DNA of 50,441 nt from Nonomuraea longispora. Its GTDB lineage: Bacteria > Actinomycetota > Actinomycetes > Streptosporangiales > Streptosporangiaceae. Within the stretch, counting starts at the first letter, position 1; every line of letters begins with the position of its first letter. The DNA is taken from NCBI RefSeq assembly GCF_004348345.1, contig NZ_SMJZ01000038.1, positions 1 to 50,441 on the forward strand. Direction: 5' to 3'. Of this stretch, positions 25,342-33,090 are shown one piece after another. The notes below the pieces were generated by a model. That model did not search any database. It was not told the origin of the DNA and worked only from the letters and a program-made list of their open reading frames with translations. The position numbers and the translations under genes were made by a program.

Positions 25342-26828
25342 CGGACGAGCGGCTGCGGATGTCGGGGATCGTCAAGCGGTTCCCCGGCACGGTCGCCCTG
25401 GACGGCGTGGAGCTGACCGTACGCGCCGGCGAGGTGCATTGTCTGCTGGGCGAGAACGGCGCGGGCAAGAGCACGCTGATGAAGATCCTGGCCGGCTCCT
25501 ACCGGCCGGACGAGGGGACGATCCTGCTGGACGGCGAGCCGTTCAGCCCTTCCACCCCGCACGCCGGGCTGGCCGCCGGCATCGCCGTCATCTACCAGGA
25601 GCTCGACCTGCTGCCCGACCTCACCGTGGCACAGAACCTGCTGCTGGGTCGCTCGCCCCGGTTCGGCCCGTTCGTACGCAGGGCGCGGCGCGCGGGCCTG
25701 GCCCGCCAGGCGCTCGACCGGGTCGGCGCGCGTTTCCCCGTGACCACCCGTGTCAGGGACCTGCCCATCGCGGCGCAGCAGCTCACCGCCATCGCCAAGG
25801 CGCTCACCGCCGACGCGCGGGTGATCGTCATGGACGAGCCGTCCGCCACGCTCGGCGAGAGCGAGCTGGAGGCGGTGTTCGGCGTCATCCGGTCGCTCAC
25901 GGAGGAAGGGCGCTCGGTCATCTTCATCTCGCACCGGCTCGACGAGGTCAAGGCGATCGGCGACCGCGCCACGGTGCTGCGCGACGGCCGCACGGCCGGC
26001 GTCTACGACGTGGCCTCGACCACGCCGGACGAGATCGTGGCGGCGATGATCGGCGAGGCCAAGGAACTCGTGCGTCCCGCCGGCCGCCCAGCGCCCGAGG
26101 GGGAGCCGCTGCTGACCGTCGAGCGGGTGCACGTCCCCGGGCTGATCGACGTGCGCGACATCGACGTGCGGCCGGGCGAGGTCGTCGGGCTGGCCGGACT
26201 GGGCGGCGCTGGACGTACCACACTGCTGCGGGCGCTCTTCGGCGACCTCAAGGCGCACGTCACCGCCCGGCTGGACGGCCGCCCGTTCCGGGCCGGCAGC
26301 CCCGCCGCGGCCGTGCGCGCCGGACTCGCGCTGGTGCCGGAGAGCCGCAAGGAACAGGGCCTCATGCTCGGCCTGTCAGTGGGCCGAAACGCGGCGATCG
26401 CGGCACTCGACCGGCCCCCGTGGCTGCTGCCGGGCCGGCTCGGACGGCGCCTGGCCGCGCCCGCGCTGGCCGGGCTCGGCGTCAGATCCGTCGGCCAGAG
26501 CCAGCTCGTCGGCCAGCTGTCCGGCGGCAACCAGCAGAAGGTCGTGCTGGCCAAGTGGATCACCAGGGGCGGGATCAAGGTCCTGCTGCTCGACGAGCCC
26601 ACCCGCGGGCTCGACGTCGGCGCCAAGGCCGACCTCTACCGCCAGGTGCGCGACCTCGCCGGCCAGGGCGTGGCGGTCCTGCTCGCCAGCAGCGAGCTCA
26701 ACGAGCTGACCGCCAACGCCGACCGTATCCAGGTCCTGTACGAGGGTCGCAACATCGCCCGTTTCGACCCGAGGGTCAGCCCGGAGAGCGCCATCGCGCA
26801 CGCCGTCATCACAGGAGCGACACCATGA
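25338..26828 (+). CDS. Sugar ABC importer ATPase (RbsA type, two nucleotide-binding domains)
   Basis: A 496-residue tandem ATPase. Domain 1: Walker A GENGAGKST, Q-loop YQELDL, a degenerate signature (LPIAAQQLTAIAKAL) and Walker B VIVMDEPSATL. Domain 2: the relaxed Walker A GLGGAGRTT usual in RbsA, signature LSGGNQQKVVLAKW, and Walker B VLLLDEPTRGLDVGAK. Such ATPases serve CUT2 importers of monosaccharides or polyols, which matches the RbsB and RbsC partners. ATG overlaps the regulator stop and the stop overlaps the permease start, both as ATGA. Confidence 0.94.
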   Translation: MTDERLRMSGIVKRFPGTVALDGVELTVRAGEVHCLLGENGAGKSTLMKILAGSYRPDEGTILLDGEPFSPSTPHAGLAAGIAVIYQELDLLPDLTVAQNLLLGRSPRFGPFVRRARRAGLARQALDRVGARFPVTTRVRDLPIAAQQLTAIAKALTADARVIVMDEPSATLGESELEAVFGVIRSLTEEGRSVIFISHRLDEVKAIGDRATVLRDGRTAGVYDVASTTPDEIVAAMIGEAKELVRPAGRPAPEGEPLLTVERVHVPGLIDVRDIDVRPGEVVGLAGLGGAGRTTLLRALFGDLKAHVTARLDGRPFRAGSPAAAVRAGLALVPESRKEQGLMLGLSVGRNAAIAALDRPPWLLPGRLGRRLAAPALAGLGVRSVGQSQLVGQLSGGNQQKVVLAKWITRGGIKVLLLDEPTRGLDVGAKADLYRQVRDLAGQGVAVLLASSELNELTANADRIQVLYEGRNIARFDPRVSPESAIAHAVITGATP

Positions 26829-27832
26829 CCACCTCGATCGGATCCTCGGTGGCCGCGTCCGCCGAGCAGGCCGGCGGCGCCCGGCCGCGGCGCGGCGCCG
26901 ACCTGATCGTCAAGTCCAACCTGCTGCTGGTCTTCCTCGCGTTGTGCGTCGTCGCGACGCTGCTGGCCCCGCAGTTCCTCACCGGCCGCAACATCGCCAA
27001 CCTGCTGCAACAGTCGTCGCTGACCGGGATCGTCGCCATCGGCATGACCATGGTGGTGCTGACCGCGGGCATCGACCTGTCGGTCGGCAGCGTGGCCGCC
27101 TTCGGCGGGATGACGGTCGCCATCCTCATGGCCGCGGGCGTGCCCGTGCTGCCGGCGATCCTGCTGAGCGTCCTGGCCGGCGCCGTGTTCGGCGCCATCA
27201 TGGGCGGCCTGTCGGCGTACCTGGCGTTGCCGGCTTTCATGACCACGCTGGCCGGGCTCACCGCGATCCGCGGGCTCACGTACCTGCTGACCGACGGCAA
27301 GCCCGCGGAGGCGGCGGGGGCGGAGTCGTTCCAGCTGCTCGGTGGCGGGTTCATCGGCTACGTCCCGATCGTCGGGATCATCTTCGTGGTGATCACAATC
27401 CTCGCCGCTGTGGTGCTGCGCGGCACCACCTTCGGCGAGTACGTCTACGCGGTCGGCAGCAACAAGGAGGCGGCGCGGCTGTCGGGACTGCCGGTGCGCG
27501 GCGTCATCACCACCGTGTTCGCGGTGTCCGGCGCGCTCGCGGCGCTGGCGGGCGTGCTGCTCACCTCGCGGCTGACCGTGGGCCAGCCGACCGCGTTCAA
27601 CGGGCTGGAGCTGGACGCCATCGCGGCCGTCGTCCTCGGCGGCACCAACCTGTTCGGCGGCCGGGGCGGGGTGTTCGGCACCTTCGTGGCGGTGCTGCTG
27701 CTGTCGGTGCTGCGCAACCTGTGCAACCTGCTCGGTCTGGGCTCCTTCTTCCAGATGGTGGTGACCGGCCTGATCCTGCTGGTCGCGCTCGTCCTCAACA
27801 TGCTGATCGAAAGGCGTGGCGCCCGTGCCTGA
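26825..27832 (+). CDS. Sugar ABC importer permease (RbsC type)
   Basis: A 335-residue CUT2 permease with about ten hydrophobic segments. The hallmark GIDLSVGSVAAFGGM (about 80-95) and the LGGTNLFGGRGGVFGT segment (about 276-291) are present, with AVGSNKEAARLSGLPV before the latter. Translation is coupled to the RbsA-like gene, and the aldolase start overlaps the C-terminal codons. With the RbsB lipoprotein it completes the importer. Confidence 0.94.
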   Translation: MTTSIGSSVAASAEQAGGARPRRGADLIVKSNLLLVFLALCVVATLLAPQFLTGRNIANLLQQSSLTGIVAIGMTMVVLTAGIDLSVGSVAAFGGMTVAILMAAGVPVLPAILLSVLAGAVFGAIMGGLSAYLALPAFMTTLAGLTAIRGLTYLLTDGKPAEAAGAESFQLLGGGFIGYVPIVGIIFVVITILAAVVLRGTTFGEYVYAVGSNKEAARLSGLPVRGVITTVFAVSGALAALAGVLLTSRLTVGQPTAFNGLELDAIAAVVLGGTNLFGGRGGVFGTFVAVLLLSVLRNLCNLLGLGSFFQMVVTGLILLVALVLNMLIERRGARA

Positions 27833-28748
27833 CACCCTTCCATCCGGCTCGCTGCGGGCCTGCCTGCACGGGCTGCCCGGCGTCGACGAGGTGGGCGTAC
27901 GCCGTCGCGCCGCCGACCTGGCCACCCGGTCGATCAAGACCACGGCCAAACGCCAGGCGATCGACCTGGCCATCCGCATGGTCGACCTGACCACGCTCGA
28001 AGGGGCGGACACCCCGGGCAAGGTCCGCGCCCTGGCGGCCAAGGCCATGCGGCCCGACCCCGCCGACCCCACCGCGCCCGCGGTCGCCGCCATCTGCGTC
28101 TATCCCGACATGATCCCCGTGGCCGCGCCCGTCCTGGCGGGCAGCGGCGTGGGGCTCGCCTCGGTCGCCACCGGCTTCCCCGCCGGGCGCACGTCGCTGG
28201 AGGTGAAGCTGGCCGACACGCGTACGGCGGTCGCCGCCGGAGCCACCGAGATCGACATGGTGATCGACAGAGGCGCGTTCCTCGCCGGCGACTACCGCAA
28301 GGTCTTCGACGAGATCGCCGCGGTCAAGGAGTGCTGCGGCCCCGCGCACCTGAAGGTCATCCTGGAGACCGGCGAGCTCGTCACCTACGACAACGTACGG
28401 CGGGCGTCCTGGCTCGCGCTGCACGCCGGGGCCGACTTCATCAAGACCTCCACCGGCAAGGTCGCGCCCGCCGCCACCCTGCCCGTCACCCTCGTCATGC
28501 TGGAGGCGGTCAGGGACTACCACGCCGCCGGAGGGCGGCAGGCCGGGGTGAAGCCGGCCGGCGGCATCCGCACCACCAAGGACGCGATCCGCTACCTGGT
28601 GCTGGTCAAGGAGGTGGCCGGCGAGAGCTGGCTGGACCCGGCGCGGTTCCGGCTCGGCGCCTCGACGCTGCTGAACGACCTGCTCATGCAGCGCACCAAG
28701 CTCGGCACCGGGCACTACGCGGGGCCCGACTACTACACGCTCGACTGA
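27825..28748 (+). CDS. deoC: Deoxyribose-phosphate aldolase family protein (DeoC)
   Basis: A 307-residue TIM-barrel aldolase, longer than the usual 220-260 residues. VDLTTLEGADT near the start of the barrel, then CVYPDMIPVAAPVLAGSGVGLASVATGFPAGRTSLEVKLADTR, GATEIDMVIDRGAFLAGDY, and the Schiff-base Lys in FIKTSTGK, followed by GVKPAGGIRTT. Class I DeoC splits 2-deoxyribose-5-phosphate into glyceraldehyde-3-phosphate and acetaldehyde. GTG at 27825 was chosen because GAAAGG lies 10 nt upstream; GTG at 27816 is possible. It overlaps the permease by 8 nt and precedes an aldehyde dehydrogenase that could oxidise the released aldehyde. Confidence 0.9.
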   Translation: MPDTLPSGSLRACLHGLPGVDEVGVRRRAADLATRSIKTTAKRQAIDLAIRMVDLTTLEGADTPGKVRALAAKAMRPDPADPTAPAVAAICVYPDMIPVAAPVLAGSGVGLASVATGFPAGRTSLEVKLADTRTAVAAGATEIDMVIDRGAFLAGDYRKVFDEIAAVKECCGPAHLKVILETGELVTYDNVRRASWLALHAGADFIKTSTGKVAPAATLPVTLVMLEAVRDYHAAGGRQAGVKPAGGIRTTKDAIRYLVLVKEVAGESWLDPARFRLGASTLLNDLLMQRTKLGTGHYAGPDYYTLD

Positions 28749-28756
28749 GGGGAACC

Positions 28757-30190
28757 GTGGAGATCTTCGACTACGCGCCCGCGCCGGAGTCACGGTCGAT
28801 CGTGACCATCCGGCCGGCGTACGACCTGTTCATCGACGGCGAGTTCACCGAGGCCAAGAGCGACGAGCGCATCGTCACGCTCAACCCGGCCGACGAGGAG
28901 CCGCTCTCCGAGGTGGCCGCGGCGTCCGACGCCGACGTGGACCGGGCCTTCGCCGCCGCCCGCCGGGCCTTCGAGCGGGTGTGGTCGCCGCTGCCCGGCG
29001 CCGAGCGCGGCAAATACCTGTTCAGGATCGCGCGCATCATCCAGGAACGTGCCCGCGAGCTGGCCGTGCTCGAATCGCTCGACAACGGCAAGCCCATCAA
29101 GGAGACCCGCGACATCGACCTTCCCCTGGTCGCGGCGCACTTCTTCTACCACGCGGGCTGGGCGGACAAGCTCGCCCACGCCGGGGTCGGCCCGTCACCG
29201 CGCCCGCTCGGCGTGGCCGCGCAGGTCATTCCGTGGAACTTCCCGCTGCTGATGCTCGCCTGGAAGGTCGCGCCCGCGCTGGCGACCGGCAACACGGTGG
29301 TGCTCAAGCCCGCCGAGACCACCCCGCTGACCGCACTGGCGTTCGCGGAGATCTGCCAGGAGGCGGAACTGCCACCCGGCGTGGTCAACATCGTGACCGG
29401 CGCGGGCGGCACCGGCCGGGCCGTGGTCGCCCACCCGGACGCGGACAAGGTCGCCTTCACCGGCTCGACCGGCGTCGGCAAGGAGATCGCCCGCGCCGTG
29501 GCCGGGACGTCCAAGCGGCTCACCCTGGAGCTGGGCGGCAAGGGCGCCAACATCGTGTACGACGACGCGGCCGTCGACCAGGCCGTGGAGGGCATCGTCT
29601 CCGGGATCTTCTTCAACCAGGGCCACGTGTGCTGCGCCGGCTCCCGGCTGCTGGTCCAGGAGTCGATCGCCGAGGAGCTGCTGACCAGGCTGCGGGCCAG
29701 GATCGAGCGGCTGCGGCTCGGCGACCCGCTGGACAAGAACACCGACATCGGCGCCATCAACTCGGCCGCGCAGCTGGCCAGGATCCGCGAACTGGCCGCC
29801 GCCGGCGAGGCGGAGGGCGCGAGCGGCTGGTCGCCCGCGTGCCCGATCCCGGAACGCGGCTACTGGTTCCCGCCCACCGTGTTCACCGGCGTCACGCAGG
29901 CGCACAGGATCGCCCGCGAGGAGATCTTCGGGCCGGTCCTGTCGGTGCTCACCTTCCGCACCCCCGAGGAGGCCGTCGCCAAGGCGAACAACACGCAGTA
30001 CGGGCTGTCCGCCGGAGTGTGGACGGAGAAGGGCTCCCGCATGTTGTGGACCGCGAGCCGGCTGCGCGCCGGCGTCGTGTGGTCCAACACCTTCAACGTG
30101 TTCGATCCCGCCAGCCCGTTCGGCGGCTACAAGGAGTCCGGTTACGGCCGCGAGGGCGGCCGCCACGGGCTGGAGGCATACCTTGGCTGA
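28757..30190 (+). CDS. Aldehyde dehydrogenase, catalytic unit (ALDH16-like)
   Basis: A 477-residue NAD-dependent ALDH with all key residues: N161 in IPWNFP, K184 in VLKPAE, the cofactor motif FTGSTGVG, general base E258 in LELGGKG, and nucleophile C292 in NQGHVCCAGS, with the EEIFGPV and FNVFDPASPFGGYKESGYGREGG segments at the end. GTG at 28757 follows GAGGGGA. In the operon it would oxidise the aldehyde from the DeoC reaction to an acid (acetaldehyde to acetate if the substrate is deoxyribose phosphate). The next gene overlaps its last codons and encodes an ALDH-like protein without an active site, which together resembles the two-domain ALDH16 enzymes. Confidence 0.93.
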   Translation: MEIFDYAPAPESRSIVTIRPAYDLFIDGEFTEAKSDERIVTLNPADEEPLSEVAAASDADVDRAFAAARRAFERVWSPLPGAERGKYLFRIARIIQERARELAVLESLDNGKPIKETRDIDLPLVAAHFFYHAGWADKLAHAGVGPSPRPLGVAAQVIPWNFPLLMLAWKVAPALATGNTVVLKPAETTPLTALAFAEICQEAELPPGVVNIVTGAGGTGRAVVAHPDADKVAFTGSTGVGKEIARAVAGTSKRLTLELGGKGANIVYDDAAVDQAVEGIVSGIFFNQGHVCCAGSRLLVQESIAEELLTRLRARIERLRLGDPLDKNTDIGAINSAAQLARIRELAAAGEAEGASGWSPACPIPERGYWFPPTVFTGVTQAHRIAREEIFGPVLSVLTFRTPEEAVAKANNTQYGLSAGVWTEKGSRMLWTASRLRAGVVWSNTFNVFDPASPFGGYKESGYGREGGRHGLEAYLG

Positions 30191-31067
30191 CAGGACCCCG
30201 TCCGCGCCGGCTCGCGTGGCCGTGCGCAGGACGTACAAGCTCTACCTCGGCGGGGCCTTCCCGCGTTCGGAGTCAGGCAGGTCGTACCCGGTGACATCCT
30301 CCCGCGGAGTCCACCTCGCCAACGCGGCCCTGGCGTCGCGCAAGGACGTGCGCGACGCCGTCGTGGCCGCGCGCAAGGCCTTTCCCGGCTGGTCGGGCCG
30401 CACCGCCTGCAACCGCGGCCAGATCCTCTACCGGATCGCCGAGATGATGGAGGGCCGGCGGGCGCAGTTCGCGGGGGAGGTGGCCGCCGCCCAGGGCATG
30501 AGCGAGGCGCGCGCCCAGGGTGTGGTGTCCGCCGCGATCGACCGCTGGGTCTACTACGCCGGCTGGGCCGACAAGCTCGGCCAGGTGCTCGGGGCGGCCA
30601 ACCCGGTGTCGGGCCCTTACTTCAACCACTCCCAGCCCGAGCCGACCGGGGTCGCCGGCATCCTCGCGCCCGCCGGCTCCCCGCTGCTCGGCCTGGTCGC
30701 GGTGCTCGCGCCCGTCATCACCGCGGGCAACACGGCGGTGCTGGTGGCCGGCGAGCGGGCGCCGCTGCCCGCCGTCACGCTCGCCGAGGCGCTGGCCACC
30801 TCCGACCTGCCCGGCGGCGTCGTCAACGTCCTGACCGGCCGCCTGAGCGAGCTGGCGCCGCCGCTGGCCGGGCACGCCGACGTGAACGCCCTGGACCTGG
30901 CCGGGGCGGGCGAGCTCGCCGGTGAGCTGGAGGAGTTGGCCGCGGGCACGCTCAAACGGGTCGTACGGCCGGGCCTTCACGACGACTGGTCGGCCGCCGA
31001 CCCCGGCGTGGCCCGCATCCGGCCCTTCGTGGAGACCAAGACGGTCTGGCACCCGATGGGCGTGTGA
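30183..31067 (+). CDS. Catalytically dead ALDH-like protein, partner of the preceding ALDH
   Basis: 294 residues from a TTG at 30183 inside the end of the ALDH gene (8-nt overlap). It aligns with the N-terminal NAD-binding half of an ALDH: YKLYLGGAFPRSESGRSYPV, KDVRDAVVAARKAFPGWSGRTACNRGQILYRIAEMMEGR, RWVYYAGWADKLGQVLG, PTGVAGILAPAGSPLLGLVAVLAPVITAGNTAVL and PGGVVNVLTGRLSELAPPLAGH. The GxTGSxxxG motif, the Glu base and the Cys nucleophile region are missing, and it ends about 200 residues short of a normal ALDH with a new tail (TKTVWHPMGV). The clean frame and coupling argue for a functional non-catalytic subunit rather than decay. This matches the inactive second domain of ALDH16, here as a separate chain. 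Confidence 0.82.
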   Translation: MADRTPSAPARVAVRRTYKLYLGGAFPRSESGRSYPVTSSRGVHLANAALASRKDVRDAVVAARKAFPGWSGRTACNRGQILYRIAEMMEGRRAQFAGEVAAAQGMSEARAQGVVSAAIDRWVYYAGWADKLGQVLGAANPVSGPYFNHSQPEPTGVAGILAPAGSPLLGLVAVLAPVITAGNTAVLVAGERAPLPAVTLAEALATSDLPGGVVNVLTGRLSELAPPLAGHADVNALDLAGAGELAGELEELAAGTLKRVVRPGLHDDWSAADPGVARIRPFVETKTVWHPMGV

Positions 31068-31072
31068 CGGCT

Positions 31073-31101
31073 CCGGCCGGGTGCGCGCCGCGCCCGGCCG
31101 G
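31073..31101. terminator. Bidirectional terminator hairpin between convergent genes
   Basis: A perfect 9-bp stem CCGGCCGGG (31073-31081) and CCCGGCCGG (31093-31101) with an 11-nt loop. It begins 6 nt after the stop of the ALDH-like gene and ends 11 nt before the stop of the convergent oxidoreductase, so it probably ends both transcripts. Confidence 0.72.
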
Positions 31102-31112
31102 GTGGTCGTCGC

Positions 31113-32084
31113 TCAGCCGGAGTGGTTGACGGTGATCACGACGTTGCCGATCTTCTGGCCGGAGTCGACGTAGCGGTGCGCCTCGACGATGTCGGCCAGC
31201 GGATATCGCCGGTCGATGACCGGCCTGAACCGGCCCGACTCGATCAGGTCGCGGAAACGCAGCGCCGTGTCCCGGTCGTGCTTCGGCAGGGGCATGAGCA
31301 CCTTTCTGCCGCCGAGCGGCCGGGTGACGAGCGCGAGGAACACGTTCTGCCACATCGGGCCGACATCGGAGGCGGCATAGACGCCACGCGGTTTCAGCAG
31401 CCGCCGGCACCGGCCGAACGTGCTTTTGCCGACCGCGTCGATGACGACGTCGTACCGTCCCGGGTCGCGGGTGAAGTCGGTGGTGGTGCGGTCGATGACC
31501 CGGTCGGCGCCGAGCCCGCGTACGAGCTCCACGGTCCGCGTGTCGCAGACCGCGGTCACGACGGCCCCGAGCGTCTTCAGCAACTGGACGGCGGCCGAGC
31601 CGATGGCCCCGGTCGCGCCGTAGACCAGGACGTCGTGGCCCTCCCTGACCCGCGCGGCCGTGATGATCGACAGGGCGTAGTGCGAGCCCTCGGTGCTGGG
31701 GGCGGCTTCCTCGTAGCTCAGGCCGGTCGGGATGGTGGCGAGCGTGCCCTTCTCGGAGACGGTCATGTAGGCGGCGTGGGCGCCGAACGTGGCGTCGTTG
31801 TAGCCGAACACCCGCTCGCCCACCTTGTAGGCGGTGACCTCGCCGCCCACCGTCTCGATCTCCCCGGCGAACTCGTTGCCGAGCACGCGCACCCGTGGCC
31901 GGAAGAAACCCGTGAAGAACCTCCACAGGAACGGCTTGGCGGCGCGAAGGGCGCAGTCGGTGCGGTTGACCGTGGTCGCGTGCACCTTGACGAGCAGTTC
32001 GTCCGGCTTGACCGCGGGTTTGTCGACCTCGGTCACACCGACCACGTCGGGTGGGCCATAACGTAATCGCACTGCGGCTTTCAT
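31113..32084 (-). CDS. NAD(P)-dependent MDR oxidoreductase (zinc-less quinone-oxidoreductase type)
   Basis: A 323-residue MDR protein lacking the zinc-ligand Cys/His lobe of classic ADHs. It has MKAAVRLRYGPPDVVGVTEVDKP, VNRTDCALRAAKPF, LGNEFAGEIETVGG, the nucleotide motif VLVYGATGAIGSAAVQLLKTLGA, and VIDAVGKSTFGRCRRLLKPRGVY. The group reduces quinones or enones; the substrate is unknown. A TAGAAT -10-like element lies 6-11 nt before the ATG, so the transcript may be leaderless. The genes on either side are unrelated in function. Confidence 0.9.
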   Translation of the reverse strand: MKAAVRLRYGPPDVVGVTEVDKPAVKPDELLVKVHATTVNRTDCALRAAKPFLWRFFTGFFRPRVRVLGNEFAGEIETVGGEVTAYKVGERVFGYNDATFGAHAAYMTVSEKGTLATIPTGLSYEEAAPSTEGSHYALSIITAARVREGHDVLVYGATGAIGSAAVQLLKTLGAVVTAVCDTRTVELVRGLGADRVIDRTTTDFTRDPGRYDVVIDAVGKSTFGRCRRLLKPRGVYAASDVGPMWQNVFLALVTRPLGGRKVLMPLPKHDRDTALRFRDLIESGRFRPVIDRRYPLADIVEAHRYVDSGQKIGNVVITVNHSG

Positions 32085-32110
32085 GCCCGGATTCTAGCCA
32101 GCGTCCCCGG

Positions 32111-32158
32111 GGGCGCGGCGGCCGTGAGCCGGGGGTCCTCCGGCCCACGGCGGCGCCC
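32111..32158 (-). terminator. Multi-segment hairpin downstream of the aldo/keto reductase
   Basis: Nested complementary segments: GGGCGC (32111-32116) with GCGCCC (32153-32158), then CCGTG with CACGG, then GCCGG with CCGGC at the tip. It lies within 10 nt of the stop of the aldo/keto reductase gene and before the next minus-strand start. Likely terminator. Confidence 0.55.
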
Positions 32159-32167
32159 GCAGGACCC

Positions 32168-33037
32168 TCAGCCGAGGCGGGCCAGCTCCTCCGCGCTGAG
32201 CTCCAGGTCCACGGCCGCGAGCGAGTCGAGAATGGTCTCGGGGCGGCTCGCGCCCGGGATGGGGATGACCACGGGGCTGCGGGCGAGCTCCCAGGCCAGG
32301 CAGATCTGGTGCGGGGAGACGCCGCGCTCCTTCGCGATCTCGGAGAAGGCGGCGTGCCGCTCGCTCAGCTCCCCGGTGCGCCCGATGCCACCCAGCGGCG
32401 ACCAGGGCAGGAAGGCCAGGCCCAGCTCGGCGCAGAGGTCGATCTCGGGCTCGCTGGAGCGGAAGCGCGGCGAGTACTCGTTCTGCACGCTCACCAGGCG
32501 CTCGCCCAGGATGTCGTGGGCGATCCTGATCTGCTCCGGGCCGGCGTTGGAGATGCCCGCCATCCGGATCTTGCCGGCGTCGTGGAGGTCCCTCAACGCG
32601 CCCATGGTCTCCTCGTACGGCACCTCCGGGTCGGGCCGGTGGTGCTGGTAGAGGCCGATGCTGTCCACGCCGAGCGCCTTGAGCGAGCGGTCGCAGGCCT
32701 GCTTGAGGTACGACGGGCGCCCGTCCTTGGACCAGCCGCCGCCCGGCGTGCGGGTGTGCCCGCCCTTGGTGGCGACGAGCACGCTGCCGGCGTCGCCCCG
32801 CCACTGGGCCAGCGCCTTGGCGACCAGGCGTTCGTTGTGGCCGACGTCGTCGTGCGAAGGCGTGTACGCGTCCGCTGTGTCGATCAACGTGACACCGGCG
32901 TCAAGGGCGGCCAGCAGAGTCCGGATCGACTGGTCCTCGTCGGCCATGTGCCCGGCCACCGACATGGGCATGGCGCCGAGCCCGATGGCGGAGACGCGGC
33001 GGTCGCCGATGGGGCGTGTCGTCAACGATGTGCTCAT
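32168..33037 (-). CDS. Aldo/keto reductase
   Basis: A 289-residue (beta/alpha)8 oxidoreductase. The tetrad region is DTADAYTPSHDDVGHNERL (Asp and Tyr), the Lys lies in VLVATKGGHTRT, and YQHHRPDP carries the active-site His; GISNAGPEQI and VVIPIPGASRPETILDSL are the NADP-binding segments. ATG at 33037 has no ribosome site, but a MerR-type promoter ends 6-7 nt upstream, indicating a leaderless mRNA. It reduces aldehydes or ketones with NADPH; the inducer would be sensed by a MerR-family regulator that is not encoded in the window. Confidence 0.92.
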   Translation of the reverse strand: MSTSLTTRPIGDRRVSAIGLGAMPMSVAGHMADEDQSIRTLLAALDAGVTLIDTADAYTPSHDDVGHNERLVAKALAQWRGDAGSVLVATKGGHTRTPGGGWSKDGRPSYLKQACDRSLKALGVDSIGLYQHHRPDPEVPYEETMGALRDLHDAGKIRMAGISNAGPEQIRIAHDILGERLVSVQNEYSPRFRSSEPEIDLCAELGLAFLPWSPLGGIGRTGELSERHAAFSEIAKERGVSPHQICLAWELARSPVVIPIPGASRPETILDSLAAVDLELSAEELARLG

Positions 33038-33043
33038 GGGTCC

Positions 33044-33074
33044 AGCTTGTCGGCTGGAGTGCGCTCCAGGTCAA
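33044..33074 (-). promoter_or_regulatory. MerR-type promoter with 19-bp spacer
   Basis: On the minus strand: -35 TTGACC (33074-33069), a 19-nt spacer, -10 CAAGCT (33049-33044). The spacer holds a perfect inverted repeat, CTGGAG (33054-33059) and CTCCAG (33064-33069), separated by 4 nt. An overlong spacer with a dyad between -35 and -10 is the signature of MerR-family activation. The predicted start of transcription falls at or next to the ATG at 33037. Confidence 0.75.
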
Positions 33075-33090
33075 TCCGGGCGGGGCGGGG

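Noticed and set aside
30183..31067. The second ALDH-like gene as a plain pseudogene
   Set aside because: The frame is uninterrupted for 294 codons, starts inside the upstream gene with coupling, and ends near a terminator, so a functional non-catalytic subunit is the better reading.
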